Part shown: positions 11,320 through 24,516 of the stretch, piece after piece
How positions within the stretch are numbered: position 1 is the stretch's first letter
Layout of the letters: every line of letters begins with the position of its first letter
DNA from: Neckera pumila
Lineage: Eukaryota > Streptophyta > Bryopsida > Hypnales > Neckeraceae
DNA length: 64,000 bases
Direction of reading: 5' to 3'
Assembly: GCA_963969595.1 (NCBI GenBank)
Contig: OZ018408.1
Span: 14,257,823-14,321,822, forward strand
Program-made: the position numbers and the translations under genes
The notes under the pieces: generated by a model
What the model was told of the DNA's origin: nothing
Seen by the model: only the letters and a program-made list of their open reading frames with translations
Databases searched by the model: none

Positions 11320-13015
11320 GAACAATCAAAATGGTGAGCTAAAAAACTTTACAATATATGTTTATCATTATTGACAAAGAAGAGATACAAAATTGTGTGG
11401 AACAAGTTGAATTTCTATGAATTAGACGATCCTTATATATGTGTGTATTTTTGTATATATATATATACATATGCATATGCATATGTATATGTATTTATTT
11501 ATTTTTGGAGTGGGGTGGAGTGGGGTGGAGACAAACTATGTCAATAGTTTTCCAAAATTTAGGTATCCTTTTAGTTATTTATTTTTTGACCAAGTTGCTA
11601 AAAAGCCATATTAGCCTTGTATTGAGAGCCTAGGTATCCAAATGGCTATTCATGGACACCGTCTTTACTATTGATTTTTTTTAGCATTTCTTTTATTAAT
11701 AAAATTTTATCATTGTCATATGGCATTGATATGGTTTTCATTGGAATCCCATAATGGAAATAGCTTTCAAATGGTTTGAAATTTCAATAACTTTAAAAAA
11801 GTTACAACTTCAAAAAAGCTACCATTTACAAAACCTTCTTAAATTTTTTGAACTTAAATTTTTTGAACTCCAACAAGGTTCAAAAAGCTTCCTCAAATCA
11901 CAACTTTTAAAAAGATACTGAAATTACATGTAACATACATAGGTCAAGATTCAGCAACAATTTATTTTTTAATGTTAAATAGTTTTGGCAAGTTGAAAAT
12001 CCATCTTAAACTTTTGGCACTCTAGCCTATTATTATTTTTTATTTTTCTACTACTAAAATACTTTTTGTTTTGGTTGCTGTATCTTTTCTATTTTCTCTT
12101 TGCAATGTCGTTTTATAAATGATGTTTTTTTAATTACCAATTATTTTTTTAGTTGTTTCATCTTTTCAACTTGATGATGATCATTAAATAAATGTTTTAG
12201 AGTTTTACACTTGAAAACCTTACTCTTTGCAATTTCTCACAATTAATTTGAAATATTCCAAAAAATAGATAGTGGGAAAGAAAAATTTCTTGCAACCTTT
12301 TGGACATTTCATATCCATTACTTTAAGTTAGGCTGTCTGTTTTATTTTGTTTGTTTATTACAATGAGATCTCTTAGATTATGCGTCTTTTAATCACATTC
12401 TTGGTACCATCGGGAAGCACTTAGCGAGGAGGTGTATGTGGGCTCTATTCCATGGTGTTCTGATTCAAGGTGACAAAGTGTGGATTTTTGAGTTATTTTT
12501 GGTTATTAAAAAATCCAAAATATTACTTTTACTTTTGTTTTGGTTGTGGCAATGACACATGGCATACAGAGTAATATTTAACAATTTGAGACATTTCCAA
12601 AAGTAATCCATTTATGTCTTAATCTCACCCTCACGTACAATATATGAAGTTCATATGAAAGTTGCATCTAATGCAATAGCATTGGAGTATATACACAAAA
12701 AGTCATATAAATGTCATAAGTAGGACAAGGACAATGGCCTTTTTGAGATGAGATCCTACAGTTCCCAATTAGAAACCCCATCACTGTTACTGGTTGTCTC
12801 TGTAGCAATATACTAAACTTTGACTTGCGCGTCTACGGTCCGTTGCGGGCGGAGGGTCTCTGGCGATGGCGGTCCCACGAGAAGACGTCTCTTTGCGATC
12901 CTCCCGGCCATTGATGCCGTGCATTTCATGAGTAGAGGAGTTCGTGTGGAGGATTCCCCACGAAAAGGCTACTGTAGTCCCAAGCTGCTTTTCTCCATCA
13001 CACTGCCTGTGTTGA
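11320..13015. other. Intergenic, AT-rich, microsatellites
   Basis: Contains an AT/CATATG dinucleotide tract at about 11446-11490 and a short GGGGTGGAGT duplication near 11509-11532. GC content rises after about 12780, where the upstream region of the SLC1-like gene begins. No gene was identified. Confidence 0.5.
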
Positions 13016-13022
13016 TATAAAA
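13016..13022 (+). promoter_or_regulatory. Candidate TATA box of the SLC1-like gene
   Basis: TATAAAA lies in a locally GC-richer block, 474 bp upstream of the chosen start codon at 13496. A transcript starting about 30 bp downstream would have a leader of roughly 450 nt with a (GTCA)n run at about 13131-13149. Assigned by motif and position only. Confidence 0.4.
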
Positions 13023-13495
13023 TGGGATCCAACCTGCAGCAAGAGATTATATTTGGAAACACTCATAGTTTCATGCCAGGGGTTTGTTAGTTCAATGTGT
13101 GACTTCGTGGGTTTCAGTTCATGCCGCACTGTCAGTCAGTCAGTCAGTCGGGAAGGCAGTGTCGGGGAGACTGGGAACTTATCAAAAGCCAGGCCGGGTT
13201 GATAGAAATTTCAACTGAACCAGAGAGTTGATGTAAGTTGTCCATGACTTGAAGCTTCAATTCTAAGGTATACAGTTTGAATCGTCTGTTTCGTTCTTGT
13301 GGGTTGATGGACATGGTTTGTAAGAGGAATGACGACATTTGGGGTCAGACTTGGGGTGTCGGTACTCTTGCTGAATTGAGAATTCCCTGTATGTAACGTG
13401 GGATAGAAATTGGAGGTGGGGCTCAAGGTTTTGACAAGGGGGGGAATTGTTGGCACTCCAGGGGATATTGAGTTTGCAGACAAGAGGATCACGCC

Positions 13496-16400
13496 ATGGC
13501 GAACACACTATCTGATCAAGACACCATGGATTCTGCGGGTTTGTTTCCAACGTTAATCTTTCTGTAGACTGATGCATTATGAAATTTGTCACATACCCAC
13601 GAAAAGAGGTGGTTTGCGAGGCTTTTAAGGGCCGTAATCACCACTTTTCATGGGTTGCGTCCAGTTTCCTGTGTGATTCTAGTGGATTTGATATGTATAG
13701 CTTGCTCTTCGAGTCGGATTTTTTAGTTGGTCGAAGAGGACCGACCTGCTGAAATGCGTGAGAAACGAGAACAGCCATACTGAGACTGTGAATTTTGGTT
13801 GGTTTCAGGGAGGATAAATGGAACAGCATGGAAGCGCTTCAAGAAAAAAGCCTTTCGAATGAAGATGCTGATTTGGTGGACCCTCGGGGGAGTAGCGGTG
13901 GGAGTTGGTTTGGGGGCTGCTCTGTACTCGACTCACCCTTCAACTGTGGCCAAAAATCTCATTGGTACGGGTATAAGCAAGCCCCTCTGTTTTCTAGGAA
14001 ATTCCTTTGCTCACAAGTTCATGACGAATACTTGCTCTACTTTACACTTGATCACTTGCATGTGAGACCCTGAGTCTGTGGTGAGCTAATGCCATCAGGG
14101 TGTGGCGTGCAGGGTACCCTGGAGAATTGCTGATTCGAGCGCTTCAGGAGCTCGTGTTACCCCTGATGGTGTTCGCTCTCATGAGTGGCGTTTTCAACTT
14201 GCGACACTCTGGAAGCGGGTATGTAACTTGGACCCATTTTTTCAAAATTTGGTCTGCAGGTAGAACATACTCTTTCTGTTACTCTAAGAGTGTTAACGAA
14301 GATGTAGGATTGTGATTTCGTTGGGGATGACTCAATTGAGCTGACTGGATAGACCACTTTGGGTACAGGACCGAAACGCTCTTGAGATCTTGTTCTTTCA
14401 CTACGGATGAACTTACGCAATCATTCAAAGTGGGAGGTTGTAGACCACTCTAGGAGGGAATGTAGACAACTCCATTTTTCTATTCAAAAACCAGTGGCCA
14501 TTAACTTAAGCCAAGTTGTGTTTACACCCAGCTTGCAAACTGAAGGCTAACCAAGTTTATAGGAAGAGAGGAATTACTGTTGGTAGCAGAGCTTAGTCAA
14601 TAGCAGACGAGATCTGGTCTTAAACGGTTTATTATCCTCTGCCTTACATTAATCTGCATACTTACTGTTGGTGAACAGAAAAGTGGTCTACAATTTTTTA
14701 AATGACGCTGTGCTGTTCATGCCGAGGCTGCGAGTGTTATTTTTCCCTGAGGGAGCACAAGTGGGTTGCCATTTTACAGAACTGGACGTATAATTCGGTG
14801 GTCTCTGCTGTACTATTTGCTGTCTATGATTCTGGCAGTGATCTTGGGTATCGCTCTTGTTTATGCCATCCGGCCTGGACGAAGCAAGCCCTTCGCTGGG
14901 AATAACTTCTCGCACTGCAACAGTGCGAATGTCACGTCCACGTATGTATCGTCAAACCTGATTTGTGGTGCAGCTCCTCTAATTTTAATAATTCTTAGAA
15001 TGGATAAGAAAATTTAACCATGCTTGTTATTTTTATTTCTTTGGAACTCACTCAACTGCACTGTCACAGAGGAACTGCAAATGCAGACAAGTCAGTCGTG
15101 GATTCGTTGCTCAATATTGGACGAAGCATCATCCCCGTCAACATTGTGGGTGCCACTGCGGCCCCAAATTTCTTAGGAGTTATTACGTTCGCAATTGTAT
15201 TCGCAGCTGCCCTCGTCAGATTTGGTATCATTTCGCTACAGTACTATTCGTTGAAGTTTGGGGGAATATTGGTCCTTTTACTTTGACAATCTCAATAGAC
15301 GTGTCACGTGCTATGACATGTTCATTGCAATGATTGAGTACTCTTGACTTGGGAACTCATTTTCGTACTTTTTTTGCTATTGTTACATTAGAGAAAAAAA
15401 CATAGTTCTACCCGCAACACTCACAGTTCCCGATTATCCTTTTGTACAATCCCTATAGAGAATTTAGTTTTGCATGATGGTAGACTTAATACTTTTTCAT
15501 AAAATACCTTGCTGTCACTAGAGCTAAATCTTGAGAAGTGTATGACTTTTTTATACACTTGGGAACAAAATGGAGATAATCTGCAGCGTCTTCTTCTGAT
15601 GGTTCACACTGGTGGCGTTTTGCAGGGGAACGAGCGGAACCTCTGATTGCCATGCTGGAGATTTGCAACGATGTCTTCATGAAAATTGTAAGCTGAGGTT
15701 GAGTCTTGTTCTTGCTTAAACGTCAATTATTTATGCAGGTCGAGTCCCAAATTTTCAGTGTTATACAAGTACGGAGCAGAGTTTGTAATAGAATTAGATT
15801 GTGCAAGGAACTTTTAGACATCATAAAGAGAGTCTTTCCAGTAACTTCTGGGGAGGCTTCCGCACAATTATAATGATTATACAGAGTTCTCCCCGCGAAT
15901 TATACATAAGGGCCCTCCGTATGATCACTGTGACCATAAAGAGACCTCCTTATGAATTATGGGGAAGATTCTTTCTATGATGCTGTCTAAAAATTCTTTC
16001 CGCAGTTCCAATTTTACAAGAAACCTGTTTTTTTGAACTTACCAAACCAGGCCGTTGAATCTGTCCTGTCTGCCTTCCTGACACCCCTTGTGTGTGCAGA
16101 TATACGTGGTGATTGCGTGCACACCTATTGGGATTGCGTCGTTGTTGGCAAGCACAATTCTGAAGTCATGCAGTATTGTAGGCTTGCTGAAAGCGCTGGC
16201 ACTCTACGTGGCTACCGTGTTGGGGGGATTTGTGATTCATTCGACTGTGCTCCTGCCCATCACTTTGATGGTTCTGTCTCAGCACAATCCCTTCAAGGTC
16301 CTCAAGTATGTGCTGCATCCACCTCCATAACCTCAATGGATCCCACACTGTAGAGGTGGTAACCACGTATTGTATATGAAGAACATAGTTATACCTGATA

Positions 16401-18569
16401 ATCCCGTTTTACTTTACTGTTATGGCGTCCTTTTTCGACTCTGGAGTGAGCATGATTGAACAAGATCCAGCCATTGAGAATATGTCTAGTAACCTGCCTT
16501 ATTATGGAGATGACATTCATGGCGAGACTCTACTTTCACGTTACCTAACTAGTCTATAATTTTTAGGAGATTAAACTTGGTAACGAATATTGAAGTCGGT
16601 TGGTAGGAGATTGTTATAGGCATCACCTCATTTTTATGATTTGCTGTTTCAGGGCATTTCTACCAGCGTTAACGGTCGGTGTGGGAACATCTTCAAGTGC
16701 GGCCACCATGCCGGTGACTATGAAATGCGGGGAGGAATATGGCTGTGAAGAGAGTATTGTCCGCTTTGTGGTGCCCATGGGCACTAACGTTAACCGTGAT
16801 GGAGCGGCGCTCTATGAAGCTGTATCGGTTATCTTCATAGTCCAGGTGAGTCTCTCAAAAATTCCGAGTGCACGGTTTTCCCCAGTTTTGTCAGAATCTA
16901 GTTTTGCTGCTGTTCCATGTTGAAAAGGGACTGAACTGGCACCTCATGCTATCCGTCAGCTCAAGAGATTGAGCTGTAGATTCTCTACTCTTCAGTCAGA
17001 AAAATTCGTTCATTGCAGCTTGTGATGCATCGATAGTGAGCGTTAAACTTCACCTAATTGTACTATGAGTATGAACTCCATTTTCAAAGAGTATTCTAAA
17101 AATGAACCAGTGCTACCCACGGTAAAAGAAGATGTCGAGGTGAAGTAGATGGATTTTGCAATCATCGAAGAATATTTCAACTTTAGTTTGATGACTTCAT
17201 CCTGAAACCAGATGTTGAAGCAAGATACATAGCATCCCTTTTGTTTTCAAACTCTTTCCATGTGTGAAAACTCCTTTTGTGTTCAGCAATCACTTCGATG
17301 TTCCATTGGCTGCTTCGTATGAATGAAATCTCATTCAGTTAAATTTATTGAGATCTGACACACACTAATGAGTTAGGTTCACATTTGACCATATTGTTTA
17401 TACCAACAATTTGTCAGTCTGGATCTTTTACTGAGGACAAACACGGACTTGTTGGCATGGCAGGCACACGGGTTATCCCTTTCAGTTGGAAACGTCATAG
17501 TAGTGTGCTTGACTGCAACATTGGCTGCCATTGGATCAGCCTCTATTCCCAACTCTGCTCTAGTGTCTATGATAACCGTGCTGCAGGTCAATTTTATCAA
17601 TACCACTCTTTTTAATTGCAATTTTCCACTTCATATTCAAAGTCTATGTCTGATTTGGTGCCATGTCATCGAGCACTTTATAAATCGGACCTGACATGAC
17701 CTCTTTAACTTTACTGCCTAGGGTGTCAAAAGAATGACCGACGTAGTTTGAATGAGTGACAATAGTGATAGAGTCCATTACAGTCTGACAATTGGAAAAG
17801 ATATCTGAAAATGTCGTTTTTGAGGTAGTTGTGTTCAAGAGGTTCGAGTGTACTGGACTGTGGAATTTGAAATTTCTCTCAATTTCTCATTTTCTGCTAT
17901 TTTGATTCGTCATTGCAGGCACTTTCTCTACAAGAATATATCCCCGATGTAGCAGTGTTATACTCAGTGGATTGGCTGCTGGGCATGTTTCGAACTGCGA
18001 CTAATATTTGGGGCGATGCTTGTGCTTGTGTGGTTGTGGACACTTGGGCTCGTCGTCACGCTAGAAAGCATGGCACATTGCCAATCAAGGTAAATCCTGC
18101 CTAACTTTCTTTGGGCGTTGAAGTATTACACCCTTTCCATTTACTCATATTGAGATACTAAATGGACTGATTACTATCCTTAATTGGTTCTACGTCCCTC
18201 AAATGTAACCATGTGCATCTATGCTTTCATCATATTCCTTTTTTACATCCCGCAACCGTCATCTTGTATCTTTATGTAGAAGCATAGGAGAAGGGCATCC
18301 TAGGCATCACAGTTGATTTCAAGGTGTTACAAGCCCACTTTTGAAGAATATTATGTGAAATAGGAAGTATTATTTAGTGACTACGGTATCTGTGAACGTT
18401 GCAGTTTTAGAGTTCAGGGTATGAAAGTCTTACTGCAATTCTCAAAATTGCGATATTCTAAAGCACGCTCTTCCTCTTTGTTCTGCAGAATCCAGTGCCT
18501 CCAACGGAAATGGAAATGGGCATGGAATCAACCAAGAAAGATGACGCTGTTCATCTCAGCCATCTGTAA
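13496..18569 (+). CDS. SLC1/DAACS-family symporter (EAAT-like), 11 exons
   Basis: A predicted multi-pass membrane carrier of 485 residues, of the family that couples uptake of glutamate, aspartate or C4-dicarboxylates to cation gradients. Exons: 13496-13538, 13809-13964, 14113-14218, 14780-14941, 15070-15224, 15626-15687, 16100-16305, 16653-16845, 17464-17586, 17919-18089, 18489-18569; phases agree at every junction. Family marks: LIGYPGELLIRALQELVLPL near residues 65-85, the HP1 serine motif GTSSSAATMP (308-317), NRDGA (344-348) where the family has NMDGT, the HP2 tip GSASIPNSA (385-393), and TM8 with FRTATN and GD (426-435). Arg427, Thr428, Asn431 and Asp435 match conserved binding residues, but the position three before Arg427 is Gly, not the usual Asp. 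The start is the first ATG giving the frame MANTLSDQDTMDSAG. Substrate is inferred to be acidic, not proven. Confidence 0.93.
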
Positions 18570-19751
18570 ACTAATGACAAACATGACATTGTGAACTCGT
18601 GAAATCATGGGATCCCTTCTCTGGGAATTTAAGTGAATTCAAGCCTCGGTTATCACCCCTCTTCAGATAGTCTGATTGGTAAGAATGTGAGCCACTGACA
18701 AGGTCCATTGCTCTGCAACAGTAGCCTGAATTAGCGGAAAGCAATTGGGAACACTAGGTCTGATATATTATGTTATGAACTATTTGTAGTGTCTTTCCAA
18801 GTTTGAACTGGTAACACACTTTGCGTGTGTTTAGGCTCAGTGTCGTCTCTTTTTCCTTTGGAGTGTAGTAGATCAGTTCAGGAAGCATCTGTATTTATAT
18901 TAACTGTAATACCAGCACACGTTCCGAGGGGCCAACCTTTTGTTGGCCACTTTCTGCTCCTATCATTTCTAGTAGCACTGATGAAGAATACCGAGTAAGG
19001 GTTCCAGCAGGGAAAACTGCAGACTCGTACAACATACCAGGAGAGGGATGATAATTCTGTCACAACTGTAACATTAACGACGAGAGAACAATGTCTAATA
19101 CGGTCACAATGTGAGTTCACATACTGGTACGTAGAGAAGCCATGAATCATTTTTTGAACAAAGGAAAATGAAAATAAGGAATGACTATTACAAATTTGTT
19201 ATGAATACGTTATGAATTCATTAGTGTGCTATCCTAAGAGTCCGTCAGTAACACATCACCCCATAACCAACAAAGAATGTATCCACAATGTCTCTCTCAT
19301 CTGTTGTAACCACAATATTTACTTACAACCACCATAATTTCAAGGCCCTCTTGTGAATTCATTCTTTGCAAGACTTTCCACCAAGGCCCTCCTAAGATTT
19401 CGCTTTGAACACTAACTTAGATCATTCCATTCCCACCACTTGAAACTTTCAAACTTTCATTTGTGCCACACCCCATTGTGGTCCAAAATCTAATTTATTC
19501 GAGGGTTTTACACCAAAACAGGGCAAGGAGATGGCCACAGAAGGGCCTTCTACCTCCAGAAATACATAGGTGCATCTGCAATCTCCAAACTAAATATGAT
19601 CAATTTATCATCTGCAATTGTGAGTAATTCAATTGCAATCTCCAAAAAATCTTGTTAGACTCTACACTAGTAATGAACGATTGTTGCGCATCTCATCCTA
19701 CGAAACGCGATATAATTCATAACCTGGAATAATTTGAGCCATACTTTGAGA
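18570..19751. other. Convergent intergenic region
   Basis: This holds the 3' flanks of the SLC1-like gene (+) and the MEA1-like gene (-). No further coding region, RNA gene or obvious repeat is visible. Confidence 0.6.
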
Positions 19752-20738
19752 TTAGGAGCTCGCATTACGAGCACCTCCTGGAGTCGATTCCCCTGTACTT
19801 CCTCCACTTTCTAAAATCCGGGTCATCCACTCTTGCTCAGGAACAGAGCCAGCCCAGTCAGGTCGAAAGTCCAGCGTGATCCCCCGCATAGCATTCCTGA
19901 TGGTTTGACACTGTTCCGCAGGCAAAGGAGCTGCTCTGCGAGCTAGGTCAGCTTCCTCTGCTTCACGGATGGCCCTCTCGGCTTCCATTCTCTGCCTTTC
20001 TTCCTCTTCCTCCTCCTCTGAATCTACAGCATCCACGTCTACTTCGGGAGCCCTGTCATTCCCAAGGTTCAGAAACTCAAGACCTTGGATATTGCCATAC
20101 ACTGTCATTTCAACTCCGTTGATGTTCACCACTGTCCCTTGCGACCTCGGTCGCTCTGTTTCTAGGGTTCCATTGCTTCCAGCATGTTCTCCATCGGCCA
20201 TTCCATTCGCTACAGGGTTGTAACCGATGCCATTTTCCTGCAAATCGGCCGGACTCTCGGACAAGTTCACGTAGCCTGAGCCATTTGACAATCCATTCGC
20301 TGCGACCTCCTCCTCCTCTAAATCTGTGACGATGAACGCACAGCCCAAATGGAGTTGTGAGTTAAACAGAGCAGACAGAAATCTGCCATTAGGTCACAAC
20401 GCCATGGCCCTGGTTTCTAAAACAACCACTTAAATAAAAAGTAACAAATACCATAACAAATCGTCAAGATCGAAACTTTAAAATCTAACGAAGACCCAAA
20501 GCATCCCAATCCACGTGCTCTCAAATTTGTCACAAGCATTACCGAAATATACATTGAAACCATACACCGGAAGGATAAGAAAAATCAACGGAAACTCAAA
20601 CCCCGATTGAACATGAAATCGACAGATTTTAACAAACAATCTCAAACAACCTTTCAGCGATGATTTTGAATCAGGAAGATCGCATATGTGTCCATGTGCG
20701 GGAGTCAGGAGTGACTGACCTGCAGAAGGCGGCGCCAT
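19752..20738 (-). CDS. MEA1-like small acidic protein, 2 exons
   Basis: Exon 1 is 20738-20720 (only 19 nt: MAPPSA plus one base) with donor GTCAGT. Exon 2 is 20323-19752 after acceptor 'cgtcacag'. The protein has 196 residues: a low-complexity N-terminal half, a run of glutamates at about 109-116, a charged helix (about 115-138), and a conserved C-terminal block with EQCQTIRNAMRGITLDF (about 143-159), then DWAG and EQEW. The spacing of that block (hydrophobic 'M.G..L', then 'WA', then 'W') matches the C-terminus of metazoan male-enhanced antigen 1 and its plant homologues, a eukaryotic family of unknown biochemical function. It is convergent with the SLC1-like gene. Assignment rests on the last ~40 residues. 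Confidence 0.75.
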
Positions 20739-20859
20739 AGCTGCAAATCTGCAACAATCCTGTCCTCAATACCAAAGTTGATATCGCACGAAATGTCGGA
20801 TCTATGCACCGCTCCTTGCATCTATGCTGCTCAGAAGGTGGAACTGTACTGTACTAAGC

Positions 20860-21504
20860 TTAACCCCTAAATGCCCAAGGCACCCAAATCTGGTCTTTGC
20901 AAACTTTTGAAGTTAAATAAAACCTAATGAAGTTGCTATTTTTAGTAGTTTATTTTTATAGAAAATTCTTCTTGAAGTCTAATTTTAGCACCAAAAATCC
21001 GATCTTGAAAATAAATGATAGTAATTTTTCTATTCAAGTTTGTGTACAAGGGTACCCATTGCATTTTGGACTTCCTGTAGTGTTGAGAGCTCTTGGAAAT
21101 GAGCCTCAAATACACTAGATCTTGGAGAAAAAATCACATTCAAAATTCATTTAAAAAAATTGTAGAGTAGATTTTAAGAAGCCATAAATTGATCGGGGTT
21201 ATACAAATTAGGCCCTTTAACCTCATGTTTTTTTGGTCACCAACTTTTTAGATTTGACTTGTGTTAAGAAGATTGAAAGATTTTTGCAGTTTTAGCACCC
21301 TCATGGTCAAACATTATAATCTTTCACTCCATAAGTGATATTGTTGTGTTTTAATTTCCTATGAGATCCCCAACATGTCCAATTTGAATTTGTACGGTTA
21401 CAATTCAAAAAAAATTGATACAACTTATCAAAATGTTGGCATTTTGTTCAATTTAGAACATTTTCCAGGAAGCCGAAAACAAGCCTTAGGCATTTAGGGG
21501 TTAA
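20860..21504. mobile_element. TTAA-ended inverted-repeat element, 645 bp
   Basis: It starts TTAACCCCTAAATGCC and ends with the inverted form GGCATTTAGGGGTTAA, so the terminal inverted repeat is about 20 bp. It lies ~120 bp upstream of the MEA1-like start codon. The inner part shares 'aacattataatctttca' and the flanking order with 54600-54850. No coding frame. Confidence 0.8.
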
Positions 21505-24500
21505 GGTATCTTCACCCTTTTGTAACACCAGCCATTTGCACAAGCTAGAATAGAATTCTTCGCAGATCCAAATATGAAAAAAAAAATTCCTCAAATTCAA
21601 TGCAAGCAAGGTTTTTTATGGTGATACAAGGCGACTTCTGTAGCCAATGAGTGATATGGAATTTTGTAGGGACTTTCAAGACTGTTGAATGGAAGTTGAA
21701 GAGTTATTTGATGCAATCAAATAATAGTTGAAGCATTTTAGTGTACTTCAAGGATGTTCAATAATGGGTAGTCTAGAGTTGATAATAGGTGTTTCTATGA
21801 TTTCAACTTTAAAATTTGTAGTATGTTTATACAAATTCTAAAAATTCTCAAACCAATTGCATTCACTTTTCCTTTCATTTGCTAATAACGTGATATGATG
21901 ATTTCCCCAAATTTGATTGAATATTGTTGGTTTGAAAAAAAAAGTGTTGGTATTAAGTGCAGATACCTTATTACAGTATACAATGGAACTTGAAAAATTA
22001 TGTATTCTTGTTTTTTAACAAAGAACACACATGTACCATTCTCCCTTTTGGAAGAACATCTCCAGTGGCTTGTGAAAAAATCATCCATGCAAAACACCAC
22101 AATTTGGAGAATGGATCAATTGTGTGTCCTATATATGCAACTCGCTATTTTAACTTCCAACCAGTGACAAATTTCATGATGTTGTTTTGCAATTGATGCA
22201 ATCCCAAGTAATGTAATTACGTGAGCTCAATCTTGAACTAATATTGATTTGATAGACTTAAAGTCTAATCTAAGCCATATTAGCCATACCATTGTTTTAT
22301 CAAGATGTTGTTTACATTTTTTGATTATAATAGAGTTATTTGTAAAGTGTTTGCAATGAAGGACCAAGGAACTAGAGTTTGAGAACAATATAGTATGAAA
22401 CTCCTTGAAACACCCTTGGAAACATCCAAAATAGTTTGATGAAGTTTGGTGATGTGTTACTTTTGTACTATTCTTAGTTATACCTTTATCTAATATCCCT
22501 TCTATAAATTAGGGTTCACTTTACAATGAACTCTAGTAATACGCAATTATTGAAATTATTTGAATTATATTGGGAATCAATATTAAACTCAAGCACTTAC
22601 CTTGCACGTCACTTTGAAGGTGGACTTCAATGCCAATTTCAATATTTGTTTCAATATTACTTTCTGTATCCATTAGGTCATAACATTATGGTTTAGCTTT
22701 AGCTAAGTTTTCCAAAGAGTTTGACGAAATTAAAGAGGGAAAATACTCAACTTTGACAACGAATAAATTTTTAAACAAGTAAATTTTTAGTTTAGGAAAT
22801 TAGCTTTTGTAGATACTCTAGATTAAGTTGGAAAAAAAGTAGGAAGCAAATAACTATATGATGATTTCAATGTGTATTAAATTGACAAAATTAATCTGCA
22901 AAAGGACCAAATGCCCGTTCAAGAAATGTTAGTTTGAATTCACATAGGTGATGATGAAGCAAAAAAATGTACAAATGTTTTCAAAAATTGAAATAGAGTG
23001 TAGACATTCATCCCTTTTTTGCCCCACTTTTCAAGAATAAAAGGTTTCCATCAAATACCCATATCAAAAGTTACATTGCCAAACAAAATCTAAACAATTC
23101 AAACAATTTTGGCATCTTTCGTTGAATTCCTCATCTGTTTCTAAAAATTGGCACATGTGTAACTAACATAATATAAAGATTAATTTCTATATTAAATACT
23201 TTTTTTTGTAGAAAAAACTCATTACAAGAAGAATTAAAACTCTACTAACTTTACTGTGCAAGTTTGAAAGAAAAAACATAATCTTGAAATCTTCAATCTC
23301 AAAGTCTTTGAAATTTTTTCCAAAGATTCCAAATGTTGTCTCTAAGTTTTCACCATTTGGATTCTAATTACAAAACTTCTTCATCGTGCAAGAAATCATC
23401 AAAAATTGACTGCCGGTATTGTATTGCCATTCACTTGACCTCATATTGCAAGGTGATTTAGAATAAACAAGATTCTTGATTTGCTTCTATAATTTTGCAT
23501 GCATGTACCTAAAAAGATGTACTTAGTAGTATAAGAAACTTAATTTTTTTGTTGAAAAAATATGTTACTCTAAGAGGGCATGAAGTCAATGACCTTGTCT
23601 AATAGGAATGAAAAAAAGTAGTTTTTTTCATTTCAAACATTGTAAATTTTCAATCCACGTAGTCCAATGGGCTACGTCACAAAGTTTAAACCCTACGGTT
23701 TGTCAACAATTATCATGTGATTATCATTGTTTCATGGGTTTACACATTAGTTACAATTTACTGCATCATTACAATGCATTACTTTGCATCATTGTTATTG
23801 CATTGTTAAAAATGCAATACTTGCAACTGCATCATAATGATGCAAAGTATTGCATTGTAATGATGCAATAAATTGTAATTAACGTGCAAACCTATGAAAC
23901 AATGATAACCACATGATAATTGTTGACAAACCATAGGGTCTAAACTTTGTGATGTAAAAATTTTTCACACATTTCAATAATAGTATATTGCACTTTTCTC
24001 TAGTTGAAGCTAAAAAAAATTCAGTTTTGATTAATGTACTAAAAAATGGTGTCTCAATAGGTAGTTTTGACAAGTTTAATTGAAAACCATCCCAAGTCCT
24101 ATAGGAATTAAGTGGACAAATTTTCATGAATCCACAAATACCCTTGACTTGTTGTTGAATAATGACTGTAAGTTATAGAATCAATATTGAAATCAAATTG
24201 AATTTACATATGTCAACTTAAAATTGTTTTAATATTCAATTCAAGTATTTGGAATAGAATTGCCTAGTGCACTCTATATATTTGACATTTGTACATTAAG
24301 ATGGTTCATGCAACAAATTTTTTTCAAGTAAGCATGCAAGTATGTTTTGTATTATTAAAGTATGTTGATTTATTTGTTGGATCTTCAAAAGTGAATTCTA
24401 TTTTTTTTCTGCTTCCATTTTTTAGACATTTGGAATAGAATTGCAAAATTTCAAAGTGAAAAAAATACATTTATTTAAAATCAACCCTAGGCTTTCATGA

Positions 24501-24516
24501 ATAGGAGCAATATGTT
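21505..24516. other. AT-rich intergenic repeats
   Basis: No gene recognised. Pieces from about 22950 to 24500 resemble the TTAA-family sequence in inverted orientation (for example 'tttcaatccacgtag' at about 23648). A large hairpin is inserted there (separate entry). Confidence 0.5.
23673..23956. repeat. 284-bp inverted-repeat hairpin (MITE-like)
   Basis: The left arm begins TACGTCACAAAGTTTA and the right arm ends with its near-exact complement. 'ttgtcaacaattatcatgtg' is matched by 'cacatgataattgttgacaa'. The centre is a further palindromic run of 'tgcatca/tgatgca' and 'attgcat/atgcaat' words. The arms look more than 90 percent complementary. It sits inside a degraded TTAA-family copy. Confidence 0.8.

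Noticed and set aside
12787..13062. 91-codon minus-strand frame before the SLC1-like gene
   Set aside because: It lies across the likely promoter of the plus-strand gene; composition is explained by the GC-rich upstream region.
14370..14420. Possible extra exon of the SLC1-like gene after 'gggtacag'
   Set aside because: Joining exon 14113-14218 directly to 14780 restores the family sequence (GTGRIIRW); the extra segment breaks it.
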